This document shows positions 52,101 through 64,000 of a stretch of 64,000 nucleotides of DNA, piece after piece (the stretch's first letter is position 1; the number at the start of each line of letters is the position of its first letter). The stretch is from NCBI GenBank assembly GCA_963514095.1, contig OY741266.1, positions 32,990,932 to 33,054,931 of the forward strand. Reading direction: 5' to 3'. A program made the position numbers and the translations under genes. The notes under the pieces were generated by a model, which did no database searches, was not told where the DNA came from, and was given only the letters and a program-made list of their open reading frames with translations. The DNA is from Eutrigla gurnardus (lineage: Eukaryota; Chordata; Actinopteri; Perciformes; Triglidae).

Positions 52101-55100
52101 CCAACATGGAGGGACTAGCAGAGCAGACCAACATGGAGGGCCAGGCACAGCAGACCAACATGGAGGGACTAGCAGAGCAGACCAACATGGAGGGACTAGC
52201 AGAGCAGACCAACATGGAGGGACTAGCAGAGCAGACCAACATGGAGGGACTAGCAGAGCAGACCAACATGGAGGGACTAGCAGAGCAGACCAACATGGAG
52301 GGCCAGGCACAGCAGACCAACATGGAGGGACTAGCAGAGCAGACCAACATGGAGGGACTAGCAGAGCAGACTAGCAGAGCAGACCAACATGGAGGGACTA
52401 GCAGAGCAGACCAACATGGAGGGACTAGCAGAGCAGACCAACATGGAGGGACAGGCCCAGCAGACCAACATGGAGGGACTAGCAGAGCAGACCAACATGG
52501 AGGGACTAGCAGAGCAGACCAACATGGAGGGACTAGCAGAGCAGACCAAGATGGAGGGACTAGCAGAGCAGACCAACATGGAGGGACAGGCCCAGCAGAC
52601 CAACATGGAGGGACTAGCAGAGCAGACCAACATGGAGGGACTAGCAGAGCAGACCAACATGGAGGGCCAGGCACAGCAGACCAACATGGAGGGACTAGCA
52701 GAGCAGACCAACATGGAGGGACTAGCAGAGCAGACCAACATGGAGGGACTAGCAGAGCAGACCAACATGGAGGGACAAGCAGAGCAGACCAACATGGAGG
52801 GCCAGGCACAGCAGACCAACATGGAGGGACTAGCAGAGCAGACCAACATGGAGGGACTAGCAGAGCAGACCAACATGGAGGGACTAGCAGAGCAGACCAA
52901 CATGGAGGGCCAGGCACAGCAGACCAACATGGAGGGACTAGCAGAGCAGACCAACATGGAGGGACTAGCAGAGCAGACCAACATGGAGGGACTAGCAGAG
53001 CAGACCAACATGGAGGGCCAGGCACAGCAGACCAACATGGAGGGACTAGCAGAGCAGACCAACATGGAGGGACTAGCAGAGCAGACCAACATGGAGGGAC
53101 TAGCAGAGCAGACCAACATGGAGGGACTAGCAGAGCAGACCAACATGGAGGGCCAGGCACAGCAGACCAACATGTAGGGACTAGCAGAGCAGACCAACAT
53201 GGAGGGACTAGCAGAGCAGACTAGCAGAGCAGACCAACATGGAGGGACTAGCAGAGCAGACCAACATGGAGGGACTAGCAGAGCAGACCAACATGGAGGG
53301 ACTAGCAGAGCAGACCAACATGGAGGGACTAGCAGAGCAGACCAACATGGAGGGACTAGTAGAGCAGACCAACATGGAGGGCCAGGCACAGCAGACCAAC
53401 ATGGAGGGACTAGCAGAGCAGACCAACATGGAGGGACTAGCAGAGCAGACCAACATGGAGGGAGTAGCAGAGCAGACCAACATGGAGGGCCAGGCACAGC
53501 AGACCAACATGGAGGGACTAGCAGAGCAGACCAACATGGAGGGACTAGCAGAGCAGACCAACATGGAGGGCCAGGCACAGCAGACCAACATGGAGGGACT
53601 AGCAGAGCAGACCAACATGGAGGGACAAGCAGAGCAGACCAACCTGGAGGGACAGGCCCAGCAGACCAACATGGAGGGACTAGCAGAGCAGACCAACATG
53701 GAGGGACTAGCAGAGCAGACCAACATGGAGGGACTAGCAGAGCAGACCAACATGGAGGGACTAGCAGAGCAGACCAACATGGAGGGCCAGGCACAGCAGA
53801 CCAACATGGAGGGACTAGCAGAGCAGACCAACATGGAGGGACAAGCAGAGCAGACCAACATGGAGGGACAGGCCCAGCAGACCAACATGGAGGGACTAGC
53901 AGAGCAGACCAACATGGAGGGACTAGCAGAGCAGACCAACATGGAGGGACTAGCAGAGCAGACCAACATGGAGGGACTAGCAGAGCAGACCAACATGGAG
54001 GGACAGGCCCAGCAGACCAACATGGAGGGACTAGCAGAGCAGACCAACATGGAGGGACTAGCAGAGCAGACCAACATGGAGGGACTAGCAGAGCAGACCA
54101 ACATGGAGGGACTAGCAGAGCAGACCAACATGGAGGGCCAGGCACAGCAGACCAACATGGAGGGACTAGCAGAGCAGACCAACATGGAGGGACAAGCAGA
54201 GCAGACCAACATGGAGGGACAGGCCCAGTAGACCAACATGGAGGGACTAGCAGAGCAGACCAACATGGAGGGCCAGGCACAGCAGACCAACATGGAGGGA
54301 CTAGCAGAGCAGACCAACATGGAGGGACTAGCAGAGCAGACCAACATGGAGGGACTAGCAGAGCAGACCAACATGGAGGGACAAGCAGAGCAGACCAACA
54401 TGGAGGGCCAGGCACAGCAGACCAACATGGAGGGACTAGCAGAGCAGACCAACATGGAGGGACTAGCAGAGCAGACCAACATGGAGGGACTAGCAGAGCA
54501 GACCAACATGGAGGGACTAGCAGAGCAGACCAAGATGGAGGGACTAGCAGAGCAGACCAACATGGAGGGACAGGCCCAGCAGACCAACATGGAGGGACTA
54601 GCAGAGCAGACCAACATGGAGGGACTAGCAGAGCAGACCAACATGGAGGGCCAGGCACAGCAGACCAACATGGAGGGACTAGCAGAGCAGACCAACATGG
54701 AGGGACTAGCAGAGCAGACCAACATGGAGGGACTAGCAGAGCATACCAACATGGAGGGCCAGGCACAGCAGACCAACATGGAGGGACTAGCAGAGCAGAC
54801 CAACATGGAGGGACTAGCAGAGCAGACCAACATGGAGGGACTAGCAGAGCATACCAACATGGAGGGACAAGCAGAGCAGACCAACATGGAGGGCCAGGCA
54901 CAGCAGACCAACATGGAGGGACTAGCAGAGCAGACCAACATGGAGGGACTAGCAGAGCAGACCAACATGGAGGGACTAGCAGAGCAGACCAACATGGAGG
55001 GCCAGGCACAGCAGACCAACATGGAGGGACTAGCAGAGCAGACCAACATGGAGGGACTAGCAGAGCAGACCAACATGGAGGGACTAGCAGAGCAGACCAA

Positions 55101-58100
55101 CATGGAGGGCCAGGCACAGCAGACCAACATGGAGGGACTAGCAGAGCAGACCAACATGGAGGGACTAGCAGAGCAGACCAACATGGAGGGACTAGCAGAG
55201 CAGACCAACATGGAGGGACTAGCAGAGCAGACCAACATGGAGGGACTAGCAGAGCAGACCAACATGGAGGGCCAGGCACAGCAGACCAACATGGAGGGAC
55301 TAGCAGAGCAGACCAACATGGAGGGACAAGCAGAGCAGACCAACCTGGAGGGACAGGCCCAGCAGACCAACATGGAGGGACTAGCAGAGCAGACCAACAT
55401 GGAGGGACTAGCAGAGCAGACCAACATGGAGGGACTAGCAGAGCAGACCAACATGGAGGGACTAGCAGAGCAGACCAACATGGAGGGCCAGGCACAGCAG
55501 ACCAACATGGAGGGACTAGCAGAGCAGACCAACATGGAGGGACAAGCAGAGCAGACCAACATGGAGGGACAGGCCCAGCAGACCAACATGGAGGGACTAG
55601 CAGAGCAGACCAACATGGAGGGACTAGCAGAGCAGACCAACATGGAGGGACTAGCAGAGCAGACCAACATGGAGGGACTAGCAGAGCAGACCAACATGGA
55701 GGGACAGGCCCAGCAGACCAACATGGAGGGACTAGCAGAGCAGACCAACATGGAGGGACTAGCAGAGCAGACCAACATGGAGGGACTAGCAGAGCAGACC
55801 AACATGGAGGGACTAGCAGAGCAGACCAACATGGAGGGCCAGGCACAGCAGACCAACATGGAGGGACTAGCAGAGCAGACCAACATGGAGGGACAAGCAG
55901 AGCAGACCAACATGGAGGGACAGGCACAGCAGACCAACATGGAGGGACTAGCAGAGCAGACCAACATGGAGGGACTAGCAGAGCAGACCAACATGGAGGG
56001 ACTAGCAGAGCAGACCAACATGGAGGGACTAGCAGAGCAGACCAACATGGAGGGCCAGGCACAGCAGACCAACATGGAGGGACTAGCAGAGCAGACCAAC
56101 ATGGAGGGACTAGCAGAGCAGACTAGCAGAGCAGACCAACATGGAGGGACTAGCAGAGCAGACCAACATGGAGGGACTAGCAGAGCAGACCAACATGGAG
56201 GGACTAGCAGAGCAGACCAACATGGAGGGACTAGCAGAGCAGACCAACATGGAGGGACTAGCAGAGCAGACCAACATGGAGGGCCAGGCACAGCAGACCA
56301 ACATGGAGGGACTAGCAGAGCAGACCAACATGGAGGGACTAGCAGAGCAGACCAACATGGAGGGAGTAGCAGAGCAGACCAACATGGAGGGCCAGGCACA
56401 GCAGACCAACATGGAGGGACTAGCAGAGCAGACCAACATGGAGGGACTAGCAGAGCAGACCAACATGGAGGGACTAGCAGAGCAGACCAACATGGAGGGC
56501 CAGGCACAGCAGACCAACATGGAGGGACTAGCAGAGCAGACCAACATGGAGGGACAAGCAGAGCAGACCAACCTGGAGGGACAGGCCCAGCAGACCAACA
56601 TGGAGGGACTAGCAGAGCAGACCAACATGGAGGGACTAGCAGAGCAGACCAACATGGAGGGACTAGCAGAGCAGACCAACATGGAGGGACTAGCAGAGCA
56701 GACCAACATGGAGGGCCAGGCACAGCAGACCAACATGGAGGGACTAGCAGAGCAGACCAACATGGAGGGACAAGCAGAGCAGACCAACATGGAGGGACTA
56801 GCAGAGCAGACCAACATGGAGGGACTAGCAGAGCAGACCAACATGGAGGGACTAGCAGAGCAGACCAACATGGAGGGCCAGGCACAGCAGACCAACATGG
56901 AGGGACTAGCAGAGCAGACCAACATGGAGGGACTAGCAGAGCAGACCAACATGGAGGGACTAGCAGAGCAGACCAACATGGAGGGCCAGGCACAGCAGAC
57001 CAACATGGAGGGACTAGCAGAGCAGACCAACATGGAGGGACTAGCAGAGCAGACCAACATGGAGGGCCAGGCACAGCAGACCAACATGGAGGGACTAGCA
57101 GAGCAGACCAACATGGAGGGACTAGCAGAGCAGACTAGCAGAGCAGACCAACATGGAGGGACTAGCAGAGCAGACCAACATGGAGGGACTAGCAGAGCAG
57201 ACCAACATGGAGGGCCAGGCACAGCAGACCAACATGGAGGGACTAGCAGAGCAGACCAACATGGAGGGACTAGCAGAGCAGACCAACATGGAGGGACTAG
57301 CAGAGCAGACCAACATGGAGGGCCAGGCACAGCAGACCAACATGGAGGGACTAGCAGAGCAGACCAACATGGAGGGACAAGCAGAGCAGACCAACATGGA
57401 GGGACAGGCCCAGCAGACCAACATGGAGGGACTAGCAGAGCAGACCAACATGGAGGGACTAGCAGAGCAGACCAACATGGAGGGACTAGCAGAGCAGACC
57501 AACATGGAGGGACTAGCAGAGCAGACCAACATGGAGGGACAGGCCCAGCAGACCAACATGGAGGGACTAGCAGAGCAGACCAACATGGAGGGACTAGCAG
57601 AGCAGACCAACATGGAGGGACTAGCAGAGCAGACCAACATGGAGGGACTAGCAGAGCAGACCAACATGGAGGGCCAGGCACAGCAGACCAACATGGAGGG
57701 ACTAGCAGAGCAGACCAACATGGAGGGACAAGCAGAGCAGACCAACATGGAGGGACAGGCCCAGTAGACCAACATGGAGGGACTAGCAGAGCAGACCAAC
57801 ATGGAGGGACTAGCAGAGCAGACCAACATGGAGGGACTAGCAGAGCAGACCAACATGGAGGGCCAGGCACAGCAGACCAACATGGAGGGACTAGCAGAGC
57901 AGACCAACATGGAGGGACAAGCAGAGCAGACCAACCTGGAGGGACAGGCCCAGCAGACCAACATGGAGGGACTAGCAGAGCAGACCAACATGGAGGGACT
58001 AGCAGAGCAGACCAACATGGAGGGACTAGCAGAGCAGACCAACATGGAGGGACTAGCAGAGCAGACCAACATGGAGGGCCAGGCACAGCAGACCAACATG

Positions 58101-58637
58101 GAGGGACTAGCAGAGCAGACCAACATGGAGGGACAAGCAGAGCAGACCAACATGGAGGGACAGGCCCAGCAGACCAACATGGAGGGACTAGCAGAGCAGA
58201 CCAACATGGAGGGACTAGCAGAGCAGACCAACATGGAGGGACTAGCAGAGCAGACCAACATGGAGGGACTAGCAGAGCAGACCAACATGGAGGGACAGGC
58301 CCAGCAGACCAACATGGAGGGACTAGCAGAGCAGACCAACATGGAGGGACTAGCAGAGCAGACCAACATGGAGGGACTAGCAGAGCAGACCAACATGGAG
58401 GGCCAGGCACAGCAGACCAACATGGAGGGACTAGCAGAGCAGACCAACATGGAGGGACTAGCAGAGCAGACCAACATGGAGGGACTAGCAGAGCAGACCA
58501 ACATGGAGGGACTAGCAGAGCAGACCAACATGGAGGGCCAGGCACAGCAGACCAACATGGAGGGACTAGCAGAGCAGACCAACATGGAGGGACAAGCAGA
58601 GCAGACCAACATGGAGGGACAGGCCCAGTAGACCAAC

Positions 58638-61600
58638 ATGGAGGGACTAGCAGAGCAGACCAACATGGAGGGCCAGGCACAGCAGACCAACATGGAGGGA
58701 CTAGCAGAGCAGACCAACATGGAGGGACTAGCAGAGCAGACCAACATGGAGGGACTAGCAGAGCAGACCAACATGGAGGGACAAGCAGAGCAGACCAACA
58801 TGGAGGGCCAGGCACAGCAGACCAACATGGAGGGACTAGCAGAGCAGACCAACATGGAGGGACTAGCAGAGCAGACCAACATGGAGGGACTAGCAGAGCA
58901 GACCAACATGGAGGGACTAGCAGAGCAGACCAAGATGGAGGGACTAGCAGAGCAGACCAACATGGAGGGACAGGCCCAGCAGACCAACATGGAGGGACTA
59001 GCAGAGCAGACCAACATGGAGGGACTAGCAGAGCAGACCAACATGGAGGGCCAGGCACAGCAGACCAACATGGAGGGACTAGCAGAGCAGACCAACATGG
59101 AGGGACTAGCAGAGCAGACCAACATGGAGGGACTAGCAGAGCAGACCAACATGGAGGGACTAGCAGAGCAGACCAACATGGAGGGACTAGCAGAGCAGAC
59201 CAACATGGAGGGCCAGGCACAGCAGACCAACATGGAGGGACTAGCAGAGCAGACCAACATGGAGGGACTAGCAGAGCAGACCAACATGGAGGGAGTAGCA
59301 GAGCAGACCAACATGGAGGGCCAGGCACAGCAGACCAACATGGAGGGACTAGCAGAGCAGACCAACATGGAGGGACTAGCAGAGCAGACCAACATGGAGG
59401 GACTAGCAGAGCAGACCAACATGGAGGGCCAGGCACAGCAGACCAACATGGAGGGACTAGCAGAGCAGACCAACATGGAGGGACAAGCAGAGCAGACCAA
59501 CCTGGAGGGACAGGCCCAGCAGACCAACATGGAGGGACTAGCAGAGCAGACCAACATGGAGGGACTAGCAGAGCAGACCAACATGGAGGGACTAGCAGAG
59601 CAGACCAACATGGAGGGACTAGCAGAGCAGACCAACATGGAGGGCCAGGCACAGCAGACCAACATGGAGGGACTAGCAGAGCAGACCAACATGGAGGGAC
59701 AAGCAGAGCAGACCAACATGGAGGGACAGGCCCAGCAGACCAACATGGAGGGACTAGCAGAGCAGACCAACATGGAGGGACTAGCAGAGCAGACCAACAT
59801 GGAGGGACTAGCAGAGCAGACCAACATGGAGGGACTAGCAGAGCAGACCAACATGGAGGGACAGGCCCAGGAGACCAACATGGAGGGACTAGCAGAGCAG
59901 ACCAACATGGAGGGACTAGCAGAGCAGACCAACATGGAGGGACTAGCAGAGCAGACCAACATGGAGGGACTAGCAGAGCAGACCAACATGGAGGGCCAGG
60001 CACAGCAGACCAACATGGAGGGACTAGCAGAGCAGACCAACATGGAGGGACAAGCAGAGCAGACCAACATGGAGGGACAGGCCCAGTAGACCAACATGGA
60101 GGGACTAGCAGAGCAGACCAACATGGAGGGACTAGCAGAGCAGACCAACATGGAGGGACTAGCAGAGCAGACCAACATGGAGGGCCAGGCACAGCAGACC
60201 AACATGGAGGGACTAGCAGAGCAGACCAACATGGAGGGACAAGCAGAGCAGACCAACCTGGAGGGACAGGCCCAGCAGACCAACATGGAGGGACTAGCAG
60301 AGCAGACCAACATGGAGGGACTAGCAGAGCAGACCAACATGGAGGGCCAGGCACAGCAGACCAACATGGAGGGACTAGCAGAGCAGACCAACATGGAGGG
60401 ACAAGCAGAGCAGACCAACATGGAGGGACAGGCCCAGTAGACCAACATGGAGGGACTAGCAGAGCAGACCAACATGGAGGGCCAGGCACAGCAGACCAAC
60501 ATGGAGGGACTAGCAGAGCAGACCAACATGGAGGGACTAGCAGAGCAGACCAACATGGAGGGACTAGCAGAGCAGACCAACATGGAGGGACAAGCAGAGC
60601 AGACCAACATGGAGGGCCAGGCACAGCAGACCAACATGGAGGGACTAGCAGAGCAGACCAACATGGAGGGACTAGCAGAGCAGACCAACATGGAGGGACT
60701 AGCAGAGCAGACCAACATGGAGGGACTAGCAGAGCAGACCAAGATGGAGGGACTAGCAGAGCAGACCAACATGGAGGGACAGGCCCAGCAGACCAACATG
60801 GAGGGACTAGCAGAGCAGACCAACATGGAGGGACTAGCAGAGCAGACCAACATGGAGGGCCAGGCACAGCAGACCAACATGGAGGGACTAGCAGAGCAGA
60901 CCAACATGGAGGGACTAGCAGAGCAGACCAACATGGAGGGACTAGCAGAGCAGACCAACATGGAGGGACTAGCAGAGCAGACCAACATGGAGGGACTAGC
61001 AGAGCAGACCAACATGGAGGGCCAGGCACAGCAGACCAACATGGAGGGACTAGCAGAGCAGACCAACATGGAGGGACTAGCAGAGCAGACCAACATGGAG
61101 GGAGTAGCAGAGCAGACCAACATGGAGGGCCAGGCACAGCAGACCAACATGGAGGGACTAGCAGAGCAGACCAACATGGAGGGACTAGCAGAGCAGACCA
61201 ACATGGAGGGACTAGCAGAGCAGACCAACATGGAGGGCCAGGCACAGCAGACCAACATGGAGGGACTAGCAGAGCAGACCAACATGGAGGGACAAGCAGA
61301 GCAGACCAACCTGGAGGGACAGGCCCAGCAGACCAACATGGAGGGACTAGCAGAGCAGACCAACATGGAGGGACTAGCAGAGCAGACCAACATGGAGGGA
61401 CTAGCAGAGCAGACCAACATGGAGGGACTAGCAGAGCAGACCAACATGGAGGGCCAGGCACAGCAGACCAACATGGAGGGACTAGCAGAGCAGACCAACA
61501 TGGAGGGACAAGCAGAGCAGACCAACATGGAGGGACAGGCCCAGCAGACCAACATGGAGGGACTAGCAGAGCAGACCAACATGGAGGGACTAGCAGAGCA

Positions 61601-61898
61601 GACCAACATGGAGGGACTAGCAGAGCAGACCAACATGGAGGGACTAGCAGAGCAGACCAACATGGAGGGACAGGCCCAGCAGACCAACATGGAGGGACTA
61701 GCAGAGCAGACCAACAAGGAGGGACTAGCAGAGCAGACCAACATGGAGGGACTAGCAGAGCAGACCAACATGGAGGGACTAGCAGAGCAGACCAACATGG
61801 AGGGCCAGGCACAGCAGACCAACATGGAGGGACTAGCAGAGCAGACCAACATGGAGGGACAAGCAGAGCAGACCAACATGGAGGGACAGGCCCAGTAG
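58638..61898 (+). repeat. 1809-bp higher-order repeat within the array
   Basis: The block after the stop-creating unit at 58627 is repeated after the one at 60436, and the following stop-creating units are at 60087 and 61896, all with offset 1809 bp (67 units). Variant units such as AAGATGGAG and GGAGTAGCA keep their relative positions. Confidence 0.85.
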
Positions 61899-64000
61899 AC
61901 CAACATGGAGGGACTAGCAGAGCAGACCAACATGGAGGGACTAGCAGAGCAGACCAACATGGAGGGACTAGCAGAGCAGACCAACATGGAGGGCCAGGCA
62001 CAGCAGACCAACATGGAGGGACTAGCAGAGCAGACCAACATGGAGGGACAAGCAGAGCAGACCAACCTGGAGGGACAGGCCCAGCAGACCAACATGGAGG
62101 GACTAGCAGAGCAGACCAACATGGAGGGACTAGCAGAGCAGACCAACATGGAGGGACTAGCAGAGCAGACCAACATGGAGGGACTAGCAGAGCAGACCAA
62201 CATGGAGGGCCAGGCACAGCAGACCAACATGGAGGGACTAGCAGAGCAGACCAACATGGAGGGACAAGCAGAGCAGACCAACATGGAGGGACAGGCCCAG
62301 CAGACCAACATGGAGGGACTAGCAGAGCAGACCAACATGGAGGGACTAGCAGAGCAGACCAACATGGAGGGACTAGCAGAGCAGACCAACATGGAGGGAC
62401 TAGCAGAGCAGACCAACATGGAGGGACAGGCCCAGCAGACCAACATGGAGGGACTAGCAGAGCAGACCAACATGGAGGGACTAGCAGAGCAGACCAACAT
62501 GGAGGGACTAGCAGAGCAGACCAACATGGAGGGACTAGCAGAGCAGACCAACATGGAGGGCCAGGCACAGCAGACCAACATGGAGGGACTAGCAGAGCAG
62601 ACCAACATGGAGGGACAAGCAGAGCAGACCAACATGGAGGGACAGGCCCAGTAGACCAACATGGAGGGACTAGCAGAGCAGACCAACATGGAGGGCCAGG
62701 CACAGCAGACCAACATGGAGGGACTAGCAGAGCAGACCAACATGGAGGGACTAGCAGAGCAGACCAACATGGAGGGACTAGCAGAGCAGACCAACATGGA
62801 GGGACAAGCAGAGCAGACCAACATGGAGGGCCAGGCACAGCAGACCAACATGGAGGGACTAGCAGAGCAGACCAACATGGAGGGACTAGCAGAGCAGACC
62901 AACATGGAGGGACTAGCAGAGCAGACCAACATGGAGGGACTAGCAGAGCAGACCAACATGGAGGGACTAGCAGAGCAGACCAAGATGGAGGGACTAGCAG
63001 AGCAGACCAACATGGAGGGACAGGCCCAGCAGACCAACATGGAGGGACTAGCAGAGCAGACCAACATGGAGGGACTAGCAGAGCAGACCAACATGGAGGG
63101 CCAGGCACAGCAGACCAACATGGAGGGACTAGCAGAGCAGACCAACATGGAGGGACTAGCAGAGCAGACCAACATGGAGGGACTAGCAGAGCATACCAAC
63201 ATGGAGGGACAAGCAGAGCAGACCAACATGGAGGGCCAGGCACAGCAGACCAACATGGAGGGACTAGCAGAGCAGACCAACATGGAGGGACTAGCAGAGC
63301 AGACCAACATGGAGGGACTAGCAGAGCAGACCAACATGGAGGGCCAGGCACAGCAGACCAACATGGAGGGACTAGCAGAGCAGACCAACATGGAGGGACT
63401 AGCAGAGCAGACCAACATGGAGGGACTAGCAGAGCAGACCAACATGGAGGGCCAGGCACAGCAGACCAACATGGAGGGACTAGCAGAGCAGACCAACATG
63501 GAGGGACTAGCAGAGCAGACCAACATGGAGGGACTAGCAGAGCAGACCAACATGGAGGGACTAGCAGAGCAGACCAACTTGGAGGGACTAGCAGAGCAGA
63601 CCAACATGGAGGGCCAGGCACAGCAGACCAACATGGAGGGACTAGCAGAGCAGACCAACATGGAGGGACTAGCAGAGCAGACCAACATGGAGGGACTAGC
63701 AGAGCAGACCAACATGGAGGGCCAGGCACAGCAGACCAACATGGAGGGACTAGCAGAGCAGACCAACATGGAGGGACTAGCAGAGCAGACCAACATGGAG
63801 GGACTAGCAGAGCATACCAACATGGAGGGACAAGCAGAGCAGACCAACATGGAGGGCCAGGCACAGCAGACCAACATGGAGGGACTAGCAGAGCAGACCA
63901 ACATGGAGGGACTAGCAGAGCAGACCAACATGGAGGGACTAGCAGAGCAGACCAACATGGAGGGCCAGGCACAGCAGACCAACATGGAGGGACTAGCAGA

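Larger units (their letters stand above)
43173..64000 (+). repeat. giant 27-bp minisatellite array with higher-order structure
   Basis: The consensus unit is ATGGAGGGACTAGCAGAGCA plus GACCAAC (27 bp), repeated about 770 times to the window end, so the array continues beyond. Four common unit types differ in the middle: GGACTAGCAGAGCAG, GGCCAGGCACAGCAG, GGACAAGCAGAGCAG and GGACAGGCCCAGCAG. The plus strand is purine-rich and T-poor and the consensus contains no CpG. Ten 13-bp phase-shifting insertions occur up to 57121. Offsets of 2726 bp and 1809 bp give long matches. Four of the six frames are stop-free in the consensus, which creates open frames up to 2620 codons. I do not call these genes. 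Confidence 0.97.

Noticed and set aside
43173..64000. Open frames of 294 to 2620 codons in the 27-bp array
   Set aside because: They come from a stop-free unit whose length is a multiple of three. They occur in four frames at once, are broken by block-copied stops and 13-bp shifts, and encode only reiterated nonapeptides. I do not call them genes.
43173..64000. CRISPR-like array
   Set aside because: Units are contiguous with no unique spacers between repeats, there are no associated genes, and the genome is eukaryotic.

Overview
This window looks like nuclear DNA of a teleost fish, probably a spiny-rayed (percomorph) one. That follows from its repeats: a LINE-2 copy with the fish L2 3' tail, a BEL/Pao and a Gmr1-type Ty3/gypsy LTR retrotransposon, a Tc1 remnant, many hAT-type short DNA elements and spliceosomal introns. 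There is no prokaryotic gene organisation. I see no intact host protein-coding gene. The window is almost wholly mobile and tandemly repeated DNA with a few broken gene pieces.

Layout. 1-2817 has no gene I recognise, apart from a short 29-bp repeat and one arm of an inverted repeat pair. 2818-5236 is a 5'-truncated LINE-2 on the minus strand. 5440-9136 holds a seven-exon pseudogene (exons 5665-9055) whose splice phases still fit. Its first intron carries one hAT-like element nested inside another, each with a perfect 8-bp target duplication. 9240-10857 is hAT-like sequence with a GC-rich 280-bp duplication. 11300-18484 is a transcription-unit-like region: a CCAAT/ETS/TATA promoter, then many diverged tandem copies of exon-like cassettes with splice acceptors and donors, a Tc1 remnant at about 17050-17600, and a two-exon coding 3' end with a poly(A) signal. 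19841-20753 is a piggyBac-like MITE.

21443-29131 is a nearly complete, recent BEL/Pao element on the minus strand (459-bp LTRs differing at about 3 sites, GTGTG target duplication, one stop and one frameshift). 29154-29760 is a hAT remnant with a BED zinc finger. 29763-29801 is a telomere-like TTAGGG block, followed by a 165-171-bp tandem repeat (29802-30600) and a 21-bp minisatellite (30600-30841, continuing after 39761). A Gmr1-like Ty3/gypsy element (30842-39761) has jumped into that minisatellite. It has itself been hit by a 1715-bp element in its reverse transcriptase, which carries a 1205-bp hAT element, which carries a small MITE. A further 1005-bp hAT sits in the 3' LTR.

39814-43172 contains a pyrimidine-rich minisatellite, a fragment of a CDK5 activator (p35/p39) gene, and degenerate telomere-like sequence with segmental duplications. 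From 43173 to the window end (over 20.8 kb, about 770 units) lies a very large 27-bp minisatellite with higher-order repeats. The long open reading frames there come from the unit having a length divisible by three and stop-free in four of six frames; I do not regard them as genes.

The genes do not work together as a system. The main interest is the layered record of insertions with exact target duplications, the cassette region, and the giant array with its telomere-like left border.
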